NCBI RefSeq assembly: GCF_030068605.1
Contig: NZ_JASJOU010000010.1
Span: 295,136 to 359,135, forward strand
Length of the DNA: 64,000 nucleotides
Origin: Xanthocytophaga agilis
Lineage (GTDB): Bacteria > Bacteroidota > Bacteroidia > Cytophagales > 172606-1
Reading direction: 5' to 3'
The notes under the pieces were generated by a model that worked only from the letters and a program-made list of their open reading frames with translations, searched no databases and was not told the DNA's origin. The stretch's first letter is position 1; each line of letters opens with the position of its first letter. The position numbers and the translations under genes were made by a program. Shown one piece after another: positions 9,155 through 18,506 of this stretch.

Positions 9155-9844
9155 ATGTCTATTCTTCGTGTGCAGGACTTAACCAAGTCCTATCAAAGTG
9201 GCGGCCGCACTCTTACAGTGTTGGAAGCAGTAAGCTTCGAATTACAACCTGGTGATACCTTTTCCATTGTAGGTCCTTCAGGCAGTGGTAAAACTACTTT
9301 GCTAGGGTTATGTGCAGGTTTAGACAGAGCATCTTCTGGAAGTGTATATCTGAATGACATATGTTTGGATAATCTTACAGAAGACCAACGTGCTGCAGTA
9401 CGGAATGAACATGTAGGATTTATCTTTCAGAATTTCCAGTTGTTGCCTACTCTTACGGCATTAGAAAACGTGATGGTTCCGATGGAATTACGAGGAGCAA
9501 AAAATGCACGAGCTTATGCACAGGAATTGCTCGAACGTGTAGGACTGGGTCAGAGAGGTCATCACTATCCTACTCAGTTATCGGGAGGAGAACAACAACG
9601 GGTTTCTCTGGCAAGAGCATTTTCCAACCGTCCCAAAATCCTGTTTGCCGATGAACCTACAGGTAATCTGGATGATGAAACCAGTATTAAAGTCGAAAAT
9701 CTGTTGTTTGAACTAAATCGGGAGAATGGTACGACGCTGGTTCTGGTGACTCATGATCTGGAACTTGCAGCCAAAACACAGAGAATTATCCTTATCAAAG
9801 GAGGTAAAGTAATAGCAGATAGCATATCTGCTATTATTTCATAA
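9155..9844 (+). CDS. ABC transporter ATP-binding protein (YbbA/LolD type), no adjacent permease
   Basis: 229 residues from the ATG at 9155; an upstream in-frame ATG at 9077 would add 26 residues without family similarity, so the inner start is chosen. Walker A GPSGSGKT is at 40-47, followed by Q-loop GFIFQNFQLLPTLTALENV, signature LSGGEQQRVSLARA, Walker [15 protein letters not shown] and switch VTHD. It falls in the FtsX-partner subgroup (YbbA, LolD, MacB). The divergent neighbour is a TesA-like esterase, as in enterobacterial tesA/ybbA-ybbP, but no FtsX-like permease follows: a strong terminator begins at its stop codon and the next gene is on the other strand. Confidence 0.9.
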   Translation: MSILRVQDLTKSYQSGGRTLTVLEAVSFELQPGDTFSIVGPSGSGKTTLLGLCAGLDRASSGSVYLNDICLDNLTEDQRAAVRNEHVGFIFQNFQLLPTLTALENVMVPMELRGAKNARAYAQELLERVGLGQRGHHYPTQLSGGEQQRVSLARAFSNRPKILFADEPTGNLDDETSIKVENLLFELNRENGTTLVLVTHDLELAAKTQRIILIKGGKVIADSISAIIS

Positions 9845-9883
9845 AAATAAAGGCTTCCCTGTAGAGAGAAGCCTTTATTTTTA
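9842..9883. terminator. Bidirectional intrinsic terminator
   Basis: A perfect 16-bp stem (9842-9857 with 9868-9883) around a 10-nt loop, GC-rich at the loop end and A/T-rich outside, so it has a U-tract in both directions. It begins at the stop codon of the YbbA-type ATPase gene and also faces the converging small secreted protein gene. Confidence 0.9.
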
Positions 9884-9896
9884 TATATATGACTAA

Positions 9897-10271
9897 TTAG
9901 TCTTTCTTGTTATTCTTATTTAGAGAGTCCTGCACCATAATATCATTTTCCTTCACGTTGGGTGCATTATCTGCTTCTGTGTTACGATTCTGACGTTTGT
10001 AGTTATCCGTTGCAGTCAATGGGTTTACAACAGTTTCTACTGTTCTTCCAGGAGCTACGGTTACTACCTCTTCTTTTTCAGTCTGTGGGTTCTTATAGTT
10101 ACGTTTTACCTTCACAGTCTCCTTGCGATCTGTAGAAACAGCCTTAGTAGCTTTCTGTGATTTACTGGTTTGTGTAAGACCATATGGGTGTTTATAGTCA
10201 CCAGAGCTTTGTGCCTGCACAGCTACAACTGAAACAAGGACGAATATAAATATAGAAAGAAGCGTTTTCAT
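9897..10271 (-). CDS. Small secreted protein of unknown function
   Basis: 124 residues from the ATG at 10271; a frame reaching 10298 adds nine residues before the clear signal peptide MKTLLSIFIFVLVSVVAVQA, so the inner start is preferred. The mature part is very rich in Lys, Thr, Asn and Glu, with repeated KxxKxVxxxRKETVKVKRN-like stretches and no Cys or hydrophobic core, suggesting a disordered periplasmic or surface protein. No family recognised. A possible promoter lies about 90 bp upstream. Confidence 0.7.
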   Translation of the reverse strand: MKTLLSIFIFVLVSVVAVQAQSSGDYKHPYGLTQTSKSQKATKAVSTDRKETVKVKRNYKNPQTEKEEVVTVAPGRTVETVVNPLTATDNYKRQNRNTEADNAPNVKENDIMVQDSLNKNNKKD

Positions 10272-10359
10272 AAATTTAAAATTAAAGTTTAAATACAATT
10301 ACCGAGTAAAATATCAATTGCAATTCTCGTACCAAAACAACCAAAAAACCTTTATAAAT

Positions 10360-10387
10360 CAAAGATATTTTTAAGTTTTTAGATCAA
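10360..10387 (-). promoter_or_regulatory. Candidate promoter for the small secreted protein gene
   Basis: On the minus strand the -7 box TATCTTTG (10367 to 10360) matches the Bacteroidota consensus TAnnTTTG exactly. A TTG lies 17 nt upstream (10387-10385), slightly closer than the usual 19. The predicted leader would be about 85 nt. Confidence 0.45.
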
Positions 10388-10726
10388 AAAACATTTATTT
10401 TCCTTACATATCACCTATTTTTATTAAACATTTAAATAAAAACACAAAATCTCATAATAAACATTTCAATGAAAAATATATAAATAATACAATTAATTGA
10501 AGAAAAGTAAAAATAAGTACTTATACTCATACTCATTTTTTCAAAACTCACTTTCCGCAAATCATAAGTAGATCTCTTCAAAACACGTACAAATCTCAAC
10601 ACTAATCCAACGATTTACACAAATGGAAAACTAGTATACCTTATAAAACAAGCCTACCAGCAAAAGCACAAAAAATGAAAATAATTAAACCAGATTGTCT
10701 TTGATGTGTACTATATAAATTGCTCT
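10388..10726. other. A/T-rich intergenic stretch, no gene seen
   Basis: Strongly A/T-rich with many short A and T runs and stops in all frames. I see no coding sequence, tRNA or convincing repeat. It lies between the promoter region of the small secreted protein gene and the terminator behind murD. Confidence 0.6.
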
Positions 10727-10773
10727 AAATAAAAAGAGCCTGAACATGTAAAATGCTCAGGCTCTTTTTATTT
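10727..10773 (-). terminator. Terminator behind murE-mraY-murD
   Basis: A perfect 17-bp stem (10727-10743 with 10757-10773), centre GAGCCTGA/TCAGGCTC, followed on the minus strand by a U-rich tail. It sits 15 bp past the murD stop, so it ends the murE-mraY-murD transcript. Confidence 0.9.
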
Positions 10774-10787
10774 AAAAATTTTTTTTT

Positions 10788-12140
10788 TCATTCTCGGCTT
10801 ACTACAGCTTTTCGGAACTGATCTCCCCGATCTTCATAATTACGGAACAGGTCGAAACTGGCACAAGCTGGGGAAAGCAATACCACATCTCCAGGCCTGC
10901 CAATTTCCGTGCCTAGCGTTATGACATCTTCAATACTCTGACTTTCATAAATAGCAGGTATTTTTCCCTTAAAAAATGCCTGCAGTTTGCTATTATCTTT
11001 ACCCAAACAAATAAGGGCTTTTACCTTCTGTTTTACAAGCTCTTCTATTTGAGTATAATCATTTCCCTTATCTACACCACCCGCAATCCAGATCAATGGT
11101 TCCTGATCAAAACTACCTAAAGCGTAAAACACAGAATCTACATTTGTTGCTTTAGAATCATTGATAAATGTAACCCCATTTATTTCGCCTACTTTCTCTA
11201 ATCTATGAGGGGCGTTTCTGAAAGTCTGCAATCCTGCCAGAATAGCTGTGTCATTAATACCCGCAATCTGACAGGCTAACAGTGCACAGGAAATATTCAA
11301 TGCATTGTGTACACCTTTCAATGGGAGGTCTTTTATAGCTATTTGTATTTCTGATGTCCTATAACTTGTTCTAAGTAACGAATCTGTCACATACGAAAGG
11401 TTTGTATTACCTAACTCTGCCCCCTCAGGACTGGTTGTAATTGGTAAAGCAAGAGGCTTCAACTCAATAGTCTCCAGCTTTTCTTTAATGGGAGGACTAT
11501 CTCTATAATAGATAAAATAGTCTTCTGGTGTTTGAGACTGAATGACCCTAAACTTTGAATCAATATAGTTTTCAAACTTATAATCATACCGATCCAAGTG
11601 ATCAGGTGTAATATTGGTCAGTATAGAAATATATGGACGAAAGGTATAACTATTGTCTAACTGAAAACTACTCATTTCCAATACATACCAGTCAAATTTA
11701 TCTTCAATCACCAACTCTGCAAAACTATGCCCTACATTTCCTGCTAGTCCTACATTGAGACCAGCCTCTTTAAATAAGTGGTAGGTTAATAGTGTTGTGG
11801 TAGTCTTTCCATTAGAACCAGTTATGGCAACAAGCTTTGCTTTTGTATAGCGTGAGGCAAACTCTATTTCAGAAATGACAGGAATGCTCAGCGCTTTTAG
11901 TTTCTTGATGATATCAACCTTATCAGGAATACCAGGACTTTTAATTACTTCAGTGGCATCCAGAATCAAGTCTTCAGTATGTGTTTCTTCTTCAAACGGA
12001 ATATCATTGTCCCTCAACGTTTGCCGATAACTTTCCTGTAATTTTCCTTTATCGGATAAAAACACCTCAAATCCTTTTGCTTTAGCCAGTAAAGCTGCTC
12101 CTACTCCGCTTTCACCGCCACCCAAAACAACAATTTTCAT
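10788..12140 (-). CDS. murD: UDP-N-acetylmuramoyl-L-alanine--D-glutamate ligase
   Basis: Cytoplasmic peptidoglycan precursor enzyme that adds D-Glu to UDP-MurNAc-L-Ala using ATP; 450 residues, the normal length. The N-terminal UDP-binding domain starts IVVLGGGESGVGAA (3-16), the ATP loop is GSNGKTTT (108-115), followed by NITPDHLDRY in the central domain and NDSKATN and SPACASFDLFRNYEDRGD in the C-terminal ligase domain, the last being a clear MurD signature. It is the third gene of murE-mraY-murD (47-bp gap after mraY) and is followed by a terminator rather than ftsW. Confidence 0.97.
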   Translation of the reverse strand: MKIVVLGGGESGVGAALLAKAKGFEVFLSDKGKLQESYRQTLRDNDIPFEEETHTEDLILDATEVIKSPGIPDKVDIIKKLKALSIPVISEIEFASRYTKAKLVAITGSNGKTTTTLLTYHLFKEAGLNVGLAGNVGHSFAELVIEDKFDWYVLEMSSFQLDNSYTFRPYISILTNITPDHLDRYDYKFENYIDSKFRVIQSQTPEDYFIYYRDSPPIKEKLETIELKPLALPITTSPEGAELGNTNLSYVTDSLLRTSYRTSEIQIAIKDLPLKGVHNALNISCALLACQIAGINDTAILAGLQTFRNAPHRLEKVGEINGVTFINDSKATNVDSVFYALGSFDQEPLIWIAGGVDKGNDYTQIEELVKQKVKALICLGKDNSKLQAFFKGKIPAIYESQSIEDVITLGTEIGRPGDVVLLSPACASFDLFRNYEDRGDQFRKAVVSRE

Positions 12141-12187
12141 ATGATTCGTTAATTAACTGCTGATTAAAACCTCTAAGTGGATATTGA

Positions 12188-13405
12188 TTATCGTAGCTTT
12201 AGCGTTGCGATACTAAATACAGCCAGAATAATGGCAATGATAAAGAATCGGATTACAATTTTTGATTCATGATATCCCAAACGCTGGTAGTGGTGATGTA
12301 ACGGAGCCATTTTAAACAAGCGGTGTTCTCGTGCATACTCTATACCTCTGCGTCGTTTCTGGTATTTAAAGTAGTACACCTGTAAGATAACAGAAATATT
12401 TTCTGCCAGGAATATGCCACAGATGATTGGAATCATTAATTCTTTACGAACAATCAACGCAATTACCGCAATAATTCCACCTAATGTTAAACTACCTGTA
12501 TCACCCATAAATACAGAAGCTGGATAGGAGTTGTACCACAGAAATCCTACACACGCACCCACAAAAGCGGCACAAAATATTACTAACTCGCCAAGATGAG
12601 GTATGTACATAATTTTCAGATAGTTTGCAAAAATCGCGTTCCCTGACAAGTAGGCAAATAGCCCAAGGGTAAGGCCGATAATTGCTGAGGTGCCTGCCGC
12701 TAATCCATCTATCCCATCTGTAATATTAGCTCCATTGGAAACAGCCGTAATAATAAAAATAGCTATTAATACATATACTATCCACTGATAATCATGGGGA
12801 AGAAAAGTCAGAATTTGCCCATAATCCAGTTCATTATTTTTAAAAAAAGGAACTGTTGTTGTTAGTGACTTGATATCATGGTATTTGGTTGCAGCGATAT
12901 TATCGTAGTTGATACGACCTTCATATTTACGAATCACCACATTGTCATTATAATAAAGTGTAAGCCCAATAATCAATCCTAAACCAACTTGCCCAACAAT
13001 TTTAAACCGGCCACTTAACCCTTCCTTATTCTTTTTAAATACTTTAATATAGTCATCTATAAACCCTATCAATCCAAGCCATATGGTACTTATTATCAAT
13101 AAGATAATATATACATTATCTAATCGCGCAAACAAAAGCACTGGTAACAGAATAGAACCAATGATAATAAATCCACCCATTGTTGGTGTTCCTTTTTTTT
13201 CCATTTGTCCCTGAAGGCCCAGATCTCTAATGGACTCTCCTACCTGTAATCGTCGCAGAAGATTGATAAGCTGCTTTCCGTATATAGCTCCAATAGACAT
13301 AGCGATGATCAACGCCATACTGGCACGAAATGAAAGAAAGCGGAATACGCCAGCACCAAAGAAATCAAACTGTTTGTCTAAATAGTCAAAAAGATAGTAA
13401 AGCAT
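12188..13405 (-). CDS. mraY: Phospho-N-acetylmuramoyl-pentapeptide-transferase
   Basis: Integral membrane enzyme that makes lipid I from UDP-MurNAc-pentapeptide and undecaprenyl phosphate. It has 405 residues with about ten membrane segments. Family motifs: KKGTPTMGG (69-77), FIDDYIKV with the DD pair, [30 protein letters not shown], and the HHH cluster APLHHHYQ. It is longer than the roughly 360 residues of E. coli MraY because of an insertion after the second cytoplasmic loop (about 165-205), which I believe is usual in Bacteroidota. It lies between murE and murD. Confidence 0.97.
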   Translation of the reverse strand: MLYYLFDYLDKQFDFFGAGVFRFLSFRASMALIIAMSIGAIYGKQLINLLRRLQVGESIRDLGLQGQMEKKGTPTMGGFIIIGSILLPVLLFARLDNVYIILLIISTIWLGLIGFIDDYIKVFKKNKEGLSGRFKIVGQVGLGLIIGLTLYYNDNVVIRKYEGRINYDNIAATKYHDIKSLTTTVPFFKNNELDYGQILTFLPHDYQWIVYVLIAIFIITAVSNGANITDGIDGLAAGTSAIIGLTLGLFAYLSGNAIFANYLKIMYIPHLGELVIFCAAFVGACVGFLWYNSYPASVFMGDTGSLTLGGIIAVIALIVRKELMIPIICGIFLAENISVILQVYYFKYQKRRRGIEYAREHRLFKMAPLHHHYQRLGYHESKIVIRFFIIAIILAVFSIATLKLR

Positions 13406-13468
13406 CTATATAATACGGGTTAAAAATACAGCAAATTAAGGGGATTGTATAAGTATGGTATGTATACC

Positions 13469-14980
13469 TTAAGCTTCAAATAGTTCTGTTATAATTTTCT
13501 TGTCATCAAAAGGATATTTTACTCCTTTAATTTCCTGATATGTCTCATGTCCTTTTCCGGCAATCAGAATAATATCTCCTGGCTGTGCCAGTGCCACTGC
13601 TTTAGCAATAGCTTCTTTTCTATCTACAATTGTCTGTACACGGTTACGATCCGTAATTTTTACTCCTTTCTCCATATCTGCTAATATGGCCTCTGGCTCT
13701 TCAAAGCGTGGATTGTCAGAAGTTAAGAGTATCTTATCGCTTAGTTTACAGGCAATTTCTGCCATTACAGGACGTTTTGCTGCGTCACGATTGCCACCAC
13801 ACCCTACAATTGTAATTACTTTGCCTCCATCCTTCAGCTCCTGTATAGTTTCCAATACATTTTCCAATGCATCAGGGGTATGTGCATAGTCTACAATTCC
13901 AATTACTCCCTCAGCAGATCTCACCTGATCAAAACGACCAGGTGCAGGTAATACATCTGATAACTGCATCAATACTTCTTCGATAGGCTCTTCCAATAAA
14001 ATCGCAGTAGCATATACCCCAAGAATATTGTAGGCATTGAACTCTCCTATCAACTTAAACCACACTTCTTTCCCTTCTATTTCCATTTCCAGGCCATGTA
14101 GTGTATTGGCAATCAAACGTCCTTTAAAGGGAGCAGGGTTGACTAACGAAAAAGTTGCTTTATGGGCACTTGTATTCTGAAGCATTATCAGGCCTCGCTT
14201 GTCATCCAGATTTGCCAGTGCAAAGGCGGATGAAGGTAGTTCGTCAAAGAGCTTCTTCTTGGCCTTAATATAATTATCAAATGTCTGATGAAAATCCAGG
14301 TGATCGTGTGTGATGTTTGTAAATATAGCTCCTGTAAATTTTACTCCAGCTGTCCTTTCCTGTACAATAGCATGCGAACTAGCTTCCATAAAAGCATGTG
14401 TACATCCGGCAGACACCATATCAGCCAGTAAGGCATTGAGGTTTATTGCATCCGGAGTAGTATGTGTAGCTTCTACAGGCTTGTCATCAATATAATTACG
14501 TACAGTAGATAACATCCCTGTCCGATATCCTAATCGGCGAAAGAGTTGATACAATAATGTTACAGTAGTTGTTTTGCCATTAGTCCCTGTAACAGCTACC
14601 AGTTTAAGTTTTTCGGAAGGATTACCATAAAAGTTAGAAGCTATAAATCCTAAGGCTTTGGCACTATCACTAACCTGAACATACACAACAGAAGCAACCT
14701 GTATGTCAGGAAGCTGCTCACATACTATAGCTGTGGCACCCAATTCAACAGCTTTTGCTATAAACTGATGACCATCCGTTTGTGTACCACGTACAGCTGC
14801 GAACAGACTTCCTGGCTGCACTTGCCGTGAGTCCAGACACAACTTTGTGATTTGTTGAGTAGTATCACCTGTAGTAGCTAGTACAGGAACACCTTGCAAT
14901 AATTGGGAAAGTGAAGCAGCCAAAGGATTTTTGCTATTTATTGATTGATATTTACGTAAAAAACCGAATAATGTCGGCAA
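13469..14980 (-). CDS. murE: UDP-N-acetylmuramoyl-tripeptide synthetase (meso-DAP type)
   Basis: Adds the third residue of the peptidoglycan stem. 503 residues; ATP loop GTNGKTTT (132-139), NITHDHLDFH in the central domain, and DNPR at 422-425 in the C-terminal domain, which marks meso-diaminopimelate rather than lysine specificity. The first 20 residues (MPTLFGFLRKYQSINSK) are not conserved in the family, so translation could begin slightly later, but no better internal ATG was found. It is the first gene of the murE-mraY-murD unit; the usual upstream genes (ftsI, ftsL, rsmH, mraZ) are absent, the next gene upstream being a metallophosphatase. Confidence 0.96.
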   Translation of the reverse strand: MPTLFGFLRKYQSINSKNPLAASLSQLLQGVPVLATTGDTTQQITKLCLDSRQVQPGSLFAAVRGTQTDGHQFIAKAVELGATAIVCEQLPDIQVASVVYVQVSDSAKALGFIASNFYGNPSEKLKLVAVTGTNGKTTTVTLLYQLFRRLGYRTGMLSTVRNYIDDKPVEATHTTPDAINLNALLADMVSAGCTHAFMEASSHAIVQERTAGVKFTGAIFTNITHDHLDFHQTFDNYIKAKKKLFDELPSSAFALANLDDKRGLIMLQNTSAHKATFSLVNPAPFKGRLIANTLHGLEMEIEGKEVWFKLIGEFNAYNILGVYATAILLEEPIEEVLMQLSDVLPAPGRFDQVRSAEGVIGIVDYAHTPDALENVLETIQELKDGGKVITIVGCGGNRDAAKRPVMAEIACKLSDKILLTSDNPRFEEPEAILADMEKGVKITDRNRVQTIVDRKEAIAKAVALAQPGDIILIAGKGHETYQEIKGVKYPFDDKKIITELFEA

Positions 14981-15100
14981 AAATAATATCTTTTTTGAAG
15001 TGCAAACTTATTTGACAGGAATAGTCACATAAATCTGCTAATGCATTTACTATCTATATATACTGAAAGAACTTCTGGAGTTATCCTACTGTATTACACT

Positions 15101-15847
15101 TTAGCCTACATTCTTCTGTTCATATAACTCAAATGTATCCAGATTCAGCGCCAGTAGCTTACCCACATTTTGAAGAGGAGAAATAGTTTTTAACTGATCT
15201 AGTACAGGGCCATAATAACAACCATTATCTAACGGAATAATATTGTTTCGCTGTTCTATTCTATGACGAATGATATCCAGATCTGTGACGTCATGTCCAT
15301 GCACAATAGTCTTCTGAGTAGGATTATGTTGAAATCGCCGGATGGTAAGCATCGCATCAAAATCCTCGAAGGGCTGTATACTGGAAAAACGAAAACCTGC
15401 ATGCACCAGATAAAACCGATCAAGCTCAAAATAATTTGTAAGACAATCAAAGAAGGCACTATACTCTGGCAATAGATGCATATCCTTGTCAAGTAGTTTG
15501 TATAATTTCTCTGACTGGATGCTTTGCAGGAAGAACTTCTGATAAACGCCCTGATGATAGTGAATATAATTATCCAGAAAGTTCTCTTCATGATTTCCCT
15601 TCAGAGGAAAGACCTGATATCCTTCTTCCTGTAACTGTAAGATAAAATCAATAACACCCACACTATCAGGCCCGCGATCTATGTAATCGCCTAGTAGAAA
15701 AAGTTGATCCGCTTGTCTTAGCTGAAGCTGCTCTTCAACCAATGTTCGAAAAGTATGAGCAAATCCATGTATATCGGGCACAACGAAACGCCTGCCACTG
15801 ATAGGATTGGGGATACTAAAGTTTTTATAACTGAATGGAGAAGACAT
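15101..15847 (-). CDS. Serine/threonine-type metallophosphoesterase
   Basis: A 248-residue calcineurin-like phosphatase with the three metal-binding signatures: PDIHGF (24-29), GDYIDRG (53-59) and GNHE (84-87), followed by the later histidines in LVHAGFRF and IVHGHDVT. The size and order match small bacterial PPP-family phosphatases (PrpA/lambda-phosphatase type). Cytoplasmic; no signal peptide. It is 120 bp upstream of murE on the same strand, but the two need not be co-transcribed. A TATCTTTG -7 box lies at 15880-15873, only 26 bp before the start, without a clear TTG element. Confidence 0.88.
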   Translation of the reverse strand: MSSPFSYKNFSIPNPISGRRFVVPDIHGFAHTFRTLVEEQLQLRQADQLFLLGDYIDRGPDSVGVIDFILQLQEEGYQVFPLKGNHEENFLDNYIHYHQGVYQKFFLQSIQSEKLYKLLDKDMHLLPEYSAFFDCLTNYFELDRFYLVHAGFRFSSIQPFEDFDAMLTIRRFQHNPTQKTIVHGHDVTDLDIIRHRIEQRNNIIPLDNGCYYGPVLDQLKTISPLQNVGKLLALNLDTFELYEQKNVG

Positions 15848-16070
15848 GTAACTTTCTATATAAAAATGACTTCAAAGATACTTTATATACACCTTAATTT
15901 GCATAGCGTCTACACCTTTAAATCTGCCGTTGGCGGGATCATTTCAACGTTTCATCCAAATTATCTATTTTATATAAAGGAAACTGATATAGTTTTACGT
16001 CTTACAATAAAAATCGGAGACTACTTTTTTAATCTGAACACTTTCTTAAGTTATTATCAAACCTAACGCT

Positions 16071-18467
16071 ATGAATCAACTTTATCGATGCATGTGCCTC
16101 TTTGTAAGCTATCTCTTATGTACTCAGCTTGCTCTGGCACAGGAAAAATTTACTATTAGTGGGTATGTCAAGGATAGCAAGAATGGCGAAAACCTGATTG
16201 GAGTAGCCGTTTTTGTCAAAGGTACATCCAATGGTACTGTAACCAATGAGTATGGATTTTATTCTCTCACCCTGCCTTCAGGTACATATAGCATAGGTAT
16301 CTCTTATGTCGGCTATCAGTCTTTTTATAAAGACATCACATTAAATGCAAATGTAAAACAGGATGTAGAGCTAACGGAAGAAGGAGTGCAGTTAAATGAA
16401 ATTGTTGTCACTGCCGATCGCCCGGATGCTAACGTCAGAGATGTATCGATGAGTGTCAACAAGCTAGATATCAAAACTATCCAGAAAATACCCGCCTTTC
16501 TGGGTGAAGTAGATGTGATCCGTAGTATTCAGTTATTACCTGGTGTTAGTACCATTGGTGAAGGAGCCACAGGATTCAATGTTCGTGGAGGTAGTATTGA
16601 TCAGAACCTTGTTTTGATTGATGAGGCACCTGTATACAACTCTGCGCACTTATTTGGTTTTTTCTCTGTATTCAATCCGGATATCGTAAAAGATGTGAAG
16701 CTGATTAAGGGAGGGATTCCAGCTCAATATGGAGGGCGTCTGTCTTCTATTCTGGATGTACGTACCAAAGAAGGAAACAATAAAAAATTCTCAGGACAAG
16801 GTGGTGTAGGGGTTATATTCAGTCGCTTGTCACTAGAAGCACCATTGATTAAAGACAAAGCTTCTTTTGTAATCGGAGCACGTAGATCATATATTGATAT
16901 TCTGGCCAAACCGTTTCTGAATGGAGATTTAAAAGGCAGTCAATTCTATTTCTATGATTTAACATCCAAAGTAAATTATATCATTGATCCTAAAAATACG
17001 GTTTATCTGTCTGGCTATTTTGGCCGGGATGTATTTGGTTCTAATGATTTCAGATTCAAATGGGGAAGTACTACGGCATCTGCACGTTGGAACCACTTAT
17101 ATAACGATAAGCTTTTTATGAATCTAACTGCGTTCTACAGCAATTACGATTACTTCCTTGGGTTCAAGGATAATGTGGAGAAGGCCCAGTTTGATTGGAG
17201 TTCTAATATTATCAACCTGAGCCTTAAACCGGATTTCACTTACTATATAAATACCAAAAATACACTTCGTTTCGGAGCACAAAGTATCTTCTACAACTTT
17301 CGCCCTGGTAAGGCAATTGTAAGTAGCCAGGAATCTACAAATAATATCAGTCTGGAAAGTAAATATGCATTAGAAAGTGGCATTTATATAGATAATGAGC
17401 AGAAAATAGGTGATAAGCTTACACTTCAATACGGATTACGTTATTCCCTCTTCCAATACCTGGGATCAGGAGATGCTTATTATTATGATACTCCTGCCAA
17501 TGGGGAAAGACGACAGCCTTCCAACATCAAACATTTTAATTCATGGGAAACAATAGCAAGCTACAATAATCTGGAACCTCGATTCTCTGCTAATTATATC
17601 TTAAATGACAGAAGCTCTTTAAAAGCAAGCTATAATCGTACAGCTCAATACATTCACCTAGTTTCAAACACTGCAGCATCAACCCCATTGGATGTATGGA
17701 CACCTAGTACCAATAATATCAAACCACAGTTAGCAGATCAGGTAGCTTTAGGGTACTTCCGTAACTTCCAGGAAAACACCTATGAAGCCTCTGCAGAGGT
17801 GTATTATAAGGACCTTCAAAATCAGCTTGACTATGTAGACAACGCGGATCTACTTCTAAATAAGAATCTAGAAGGCGATCTTCTTCAGGGTATTGGTCGG
17901 GCTTACGGAATAGAGTTTTCTGTCAAAAAAGCTACAGGGCGACTAACAGGCTTTATTAGTTATACTTTGGCAAGAACAGAACGTCGTTTGGCCAATACCA
18001 GCATCAATCACGGAAAATGGTTCCCGAATCGATTTGATCGTCTTCATAATTTGAGTGTAACCGCTGATTATATGCTGACACCTTTGTGGAGTATTGCGGC
18101 TAATTTTGTCTATCAGTCTGGCACTCCTATTACATTTTATACAAATCGGGCAGAGTTTGGCCAACTACCAACAGTTCCTCTATTACCTAATGAAGATCGG
18201 AATAATTCCCGCAACCCAGCTTACCACCGATTAGACTTATCAGCTACAAAGAAAAACCGGAAGAAAGAAGGACGTAAATGGGAAAGTTATTGGGTATTCT
18301 CAGTCTATAATGCTTATAACCGCCGAAATCCATTCTCTATTTATTTTCAGAATAATCCTGATTATAAATATGCAGAAACCAGCAATGGAGTACCAAAGAC
18401 CCAGGCAATCCGCTACTCTATTATAGGATCGTTTGTACCTGCAGTTTCTTATAATTTCAAGTTTTAA
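16071..18467 (+). CDS. TonB-dependent outer membrane receptor with carboxypeptidase-regulatory-like domain
   Basis: A 798-residue outer membrane protein. It has a signal peptide (about 1-24, ending LALAQ), a carboxypeptidase-regulatory-like beta-sandwich (about 26-115, ISGYVKDSKNGENLIGV), a plug domain (about 130-235, FNVRGGSIDQNLVLIDEAPVYN) and a beta-barrel ending VPAVSYNFKF with the terminal Phe needed for outer-membrane insertion. It is smaller than SusC and lacks the SusC-specific signatures. The next gene (39-bp gap) encodes a DUF4249 lipoprotein, a partner repeatedly found behind this receptor type, so the pair probably forms one uptake unit of unknown substrate. Confidence 0.93.
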   Translation: MNQLYRCMCLFVSYLLCTQLALAQEKFTISGYVKDSKNGENLIGVAVFVKGTSNGTVTNEYGFYSLTLPSGTYSIGISYVGYQSFYKDITLNANVKQDVELTEEGVQLNEIVVTADRPDANVRDVSMSVNKLDIKTIQKIPAFLGEVDVIRSIQLLPGVSTIGEGATGFNVRGGSIDQNLVLIDEAPVYNSAHLFGFFSVFNPDIVKDVKLIKGGIPAQYGGRLSSILDVRTKEGNNKKFSGQGGVGVIFSRLSLEAPLIKDKASFVIGARRSYIDILAKPFLNGDLKGSQFYFYDLTSKVNYIIDPKNTVYLSGYFGRDVFGSNDFRFKWGSTTASARWNHLYNDKLFMNLTAFYSNYDYFLGFKDNVEKAQFDWSSNIINLSLKPDFTYYINTKNTLRFGAQSIFYNFRPGKAIVSSQESTNNISLESKYALESGIYIDNEQKIGDKLTLQYGLRYSLFQYLGSGDAYYYDTPANGERRQPSNIKHFNSWETIASYNNLEPRFSANYILNDRSSLKASYNRTAQYIHLVSNTAASTPLDVWTPSTNNIKPQLADQVALGYFRNFQENTYEASAEVYYKDLQNQLDYVDNADLLLNKNLEGDLLQGIGRAYGIEFSVKKATGRLTGFISYTLARTERRLANTSINHGKWFPNRFDRLHNLSVTADYMLTPLWSIAANFVYQSGTPITFYTNRAEFGQLPTVPLLPNEDRNNSRNPAYHRLDLSATKKNRKKEGRKWESYWVFSVYNAYNRRNPFSIYFQNNPDYKYAETSNGVPKTQAIRYSIIGSFVPAVSYNFKF

Positions 18468-18506
18468 AGCTTTCTGCTATTCTTTTCAATAAGAGATTAA
18501 CACTTT

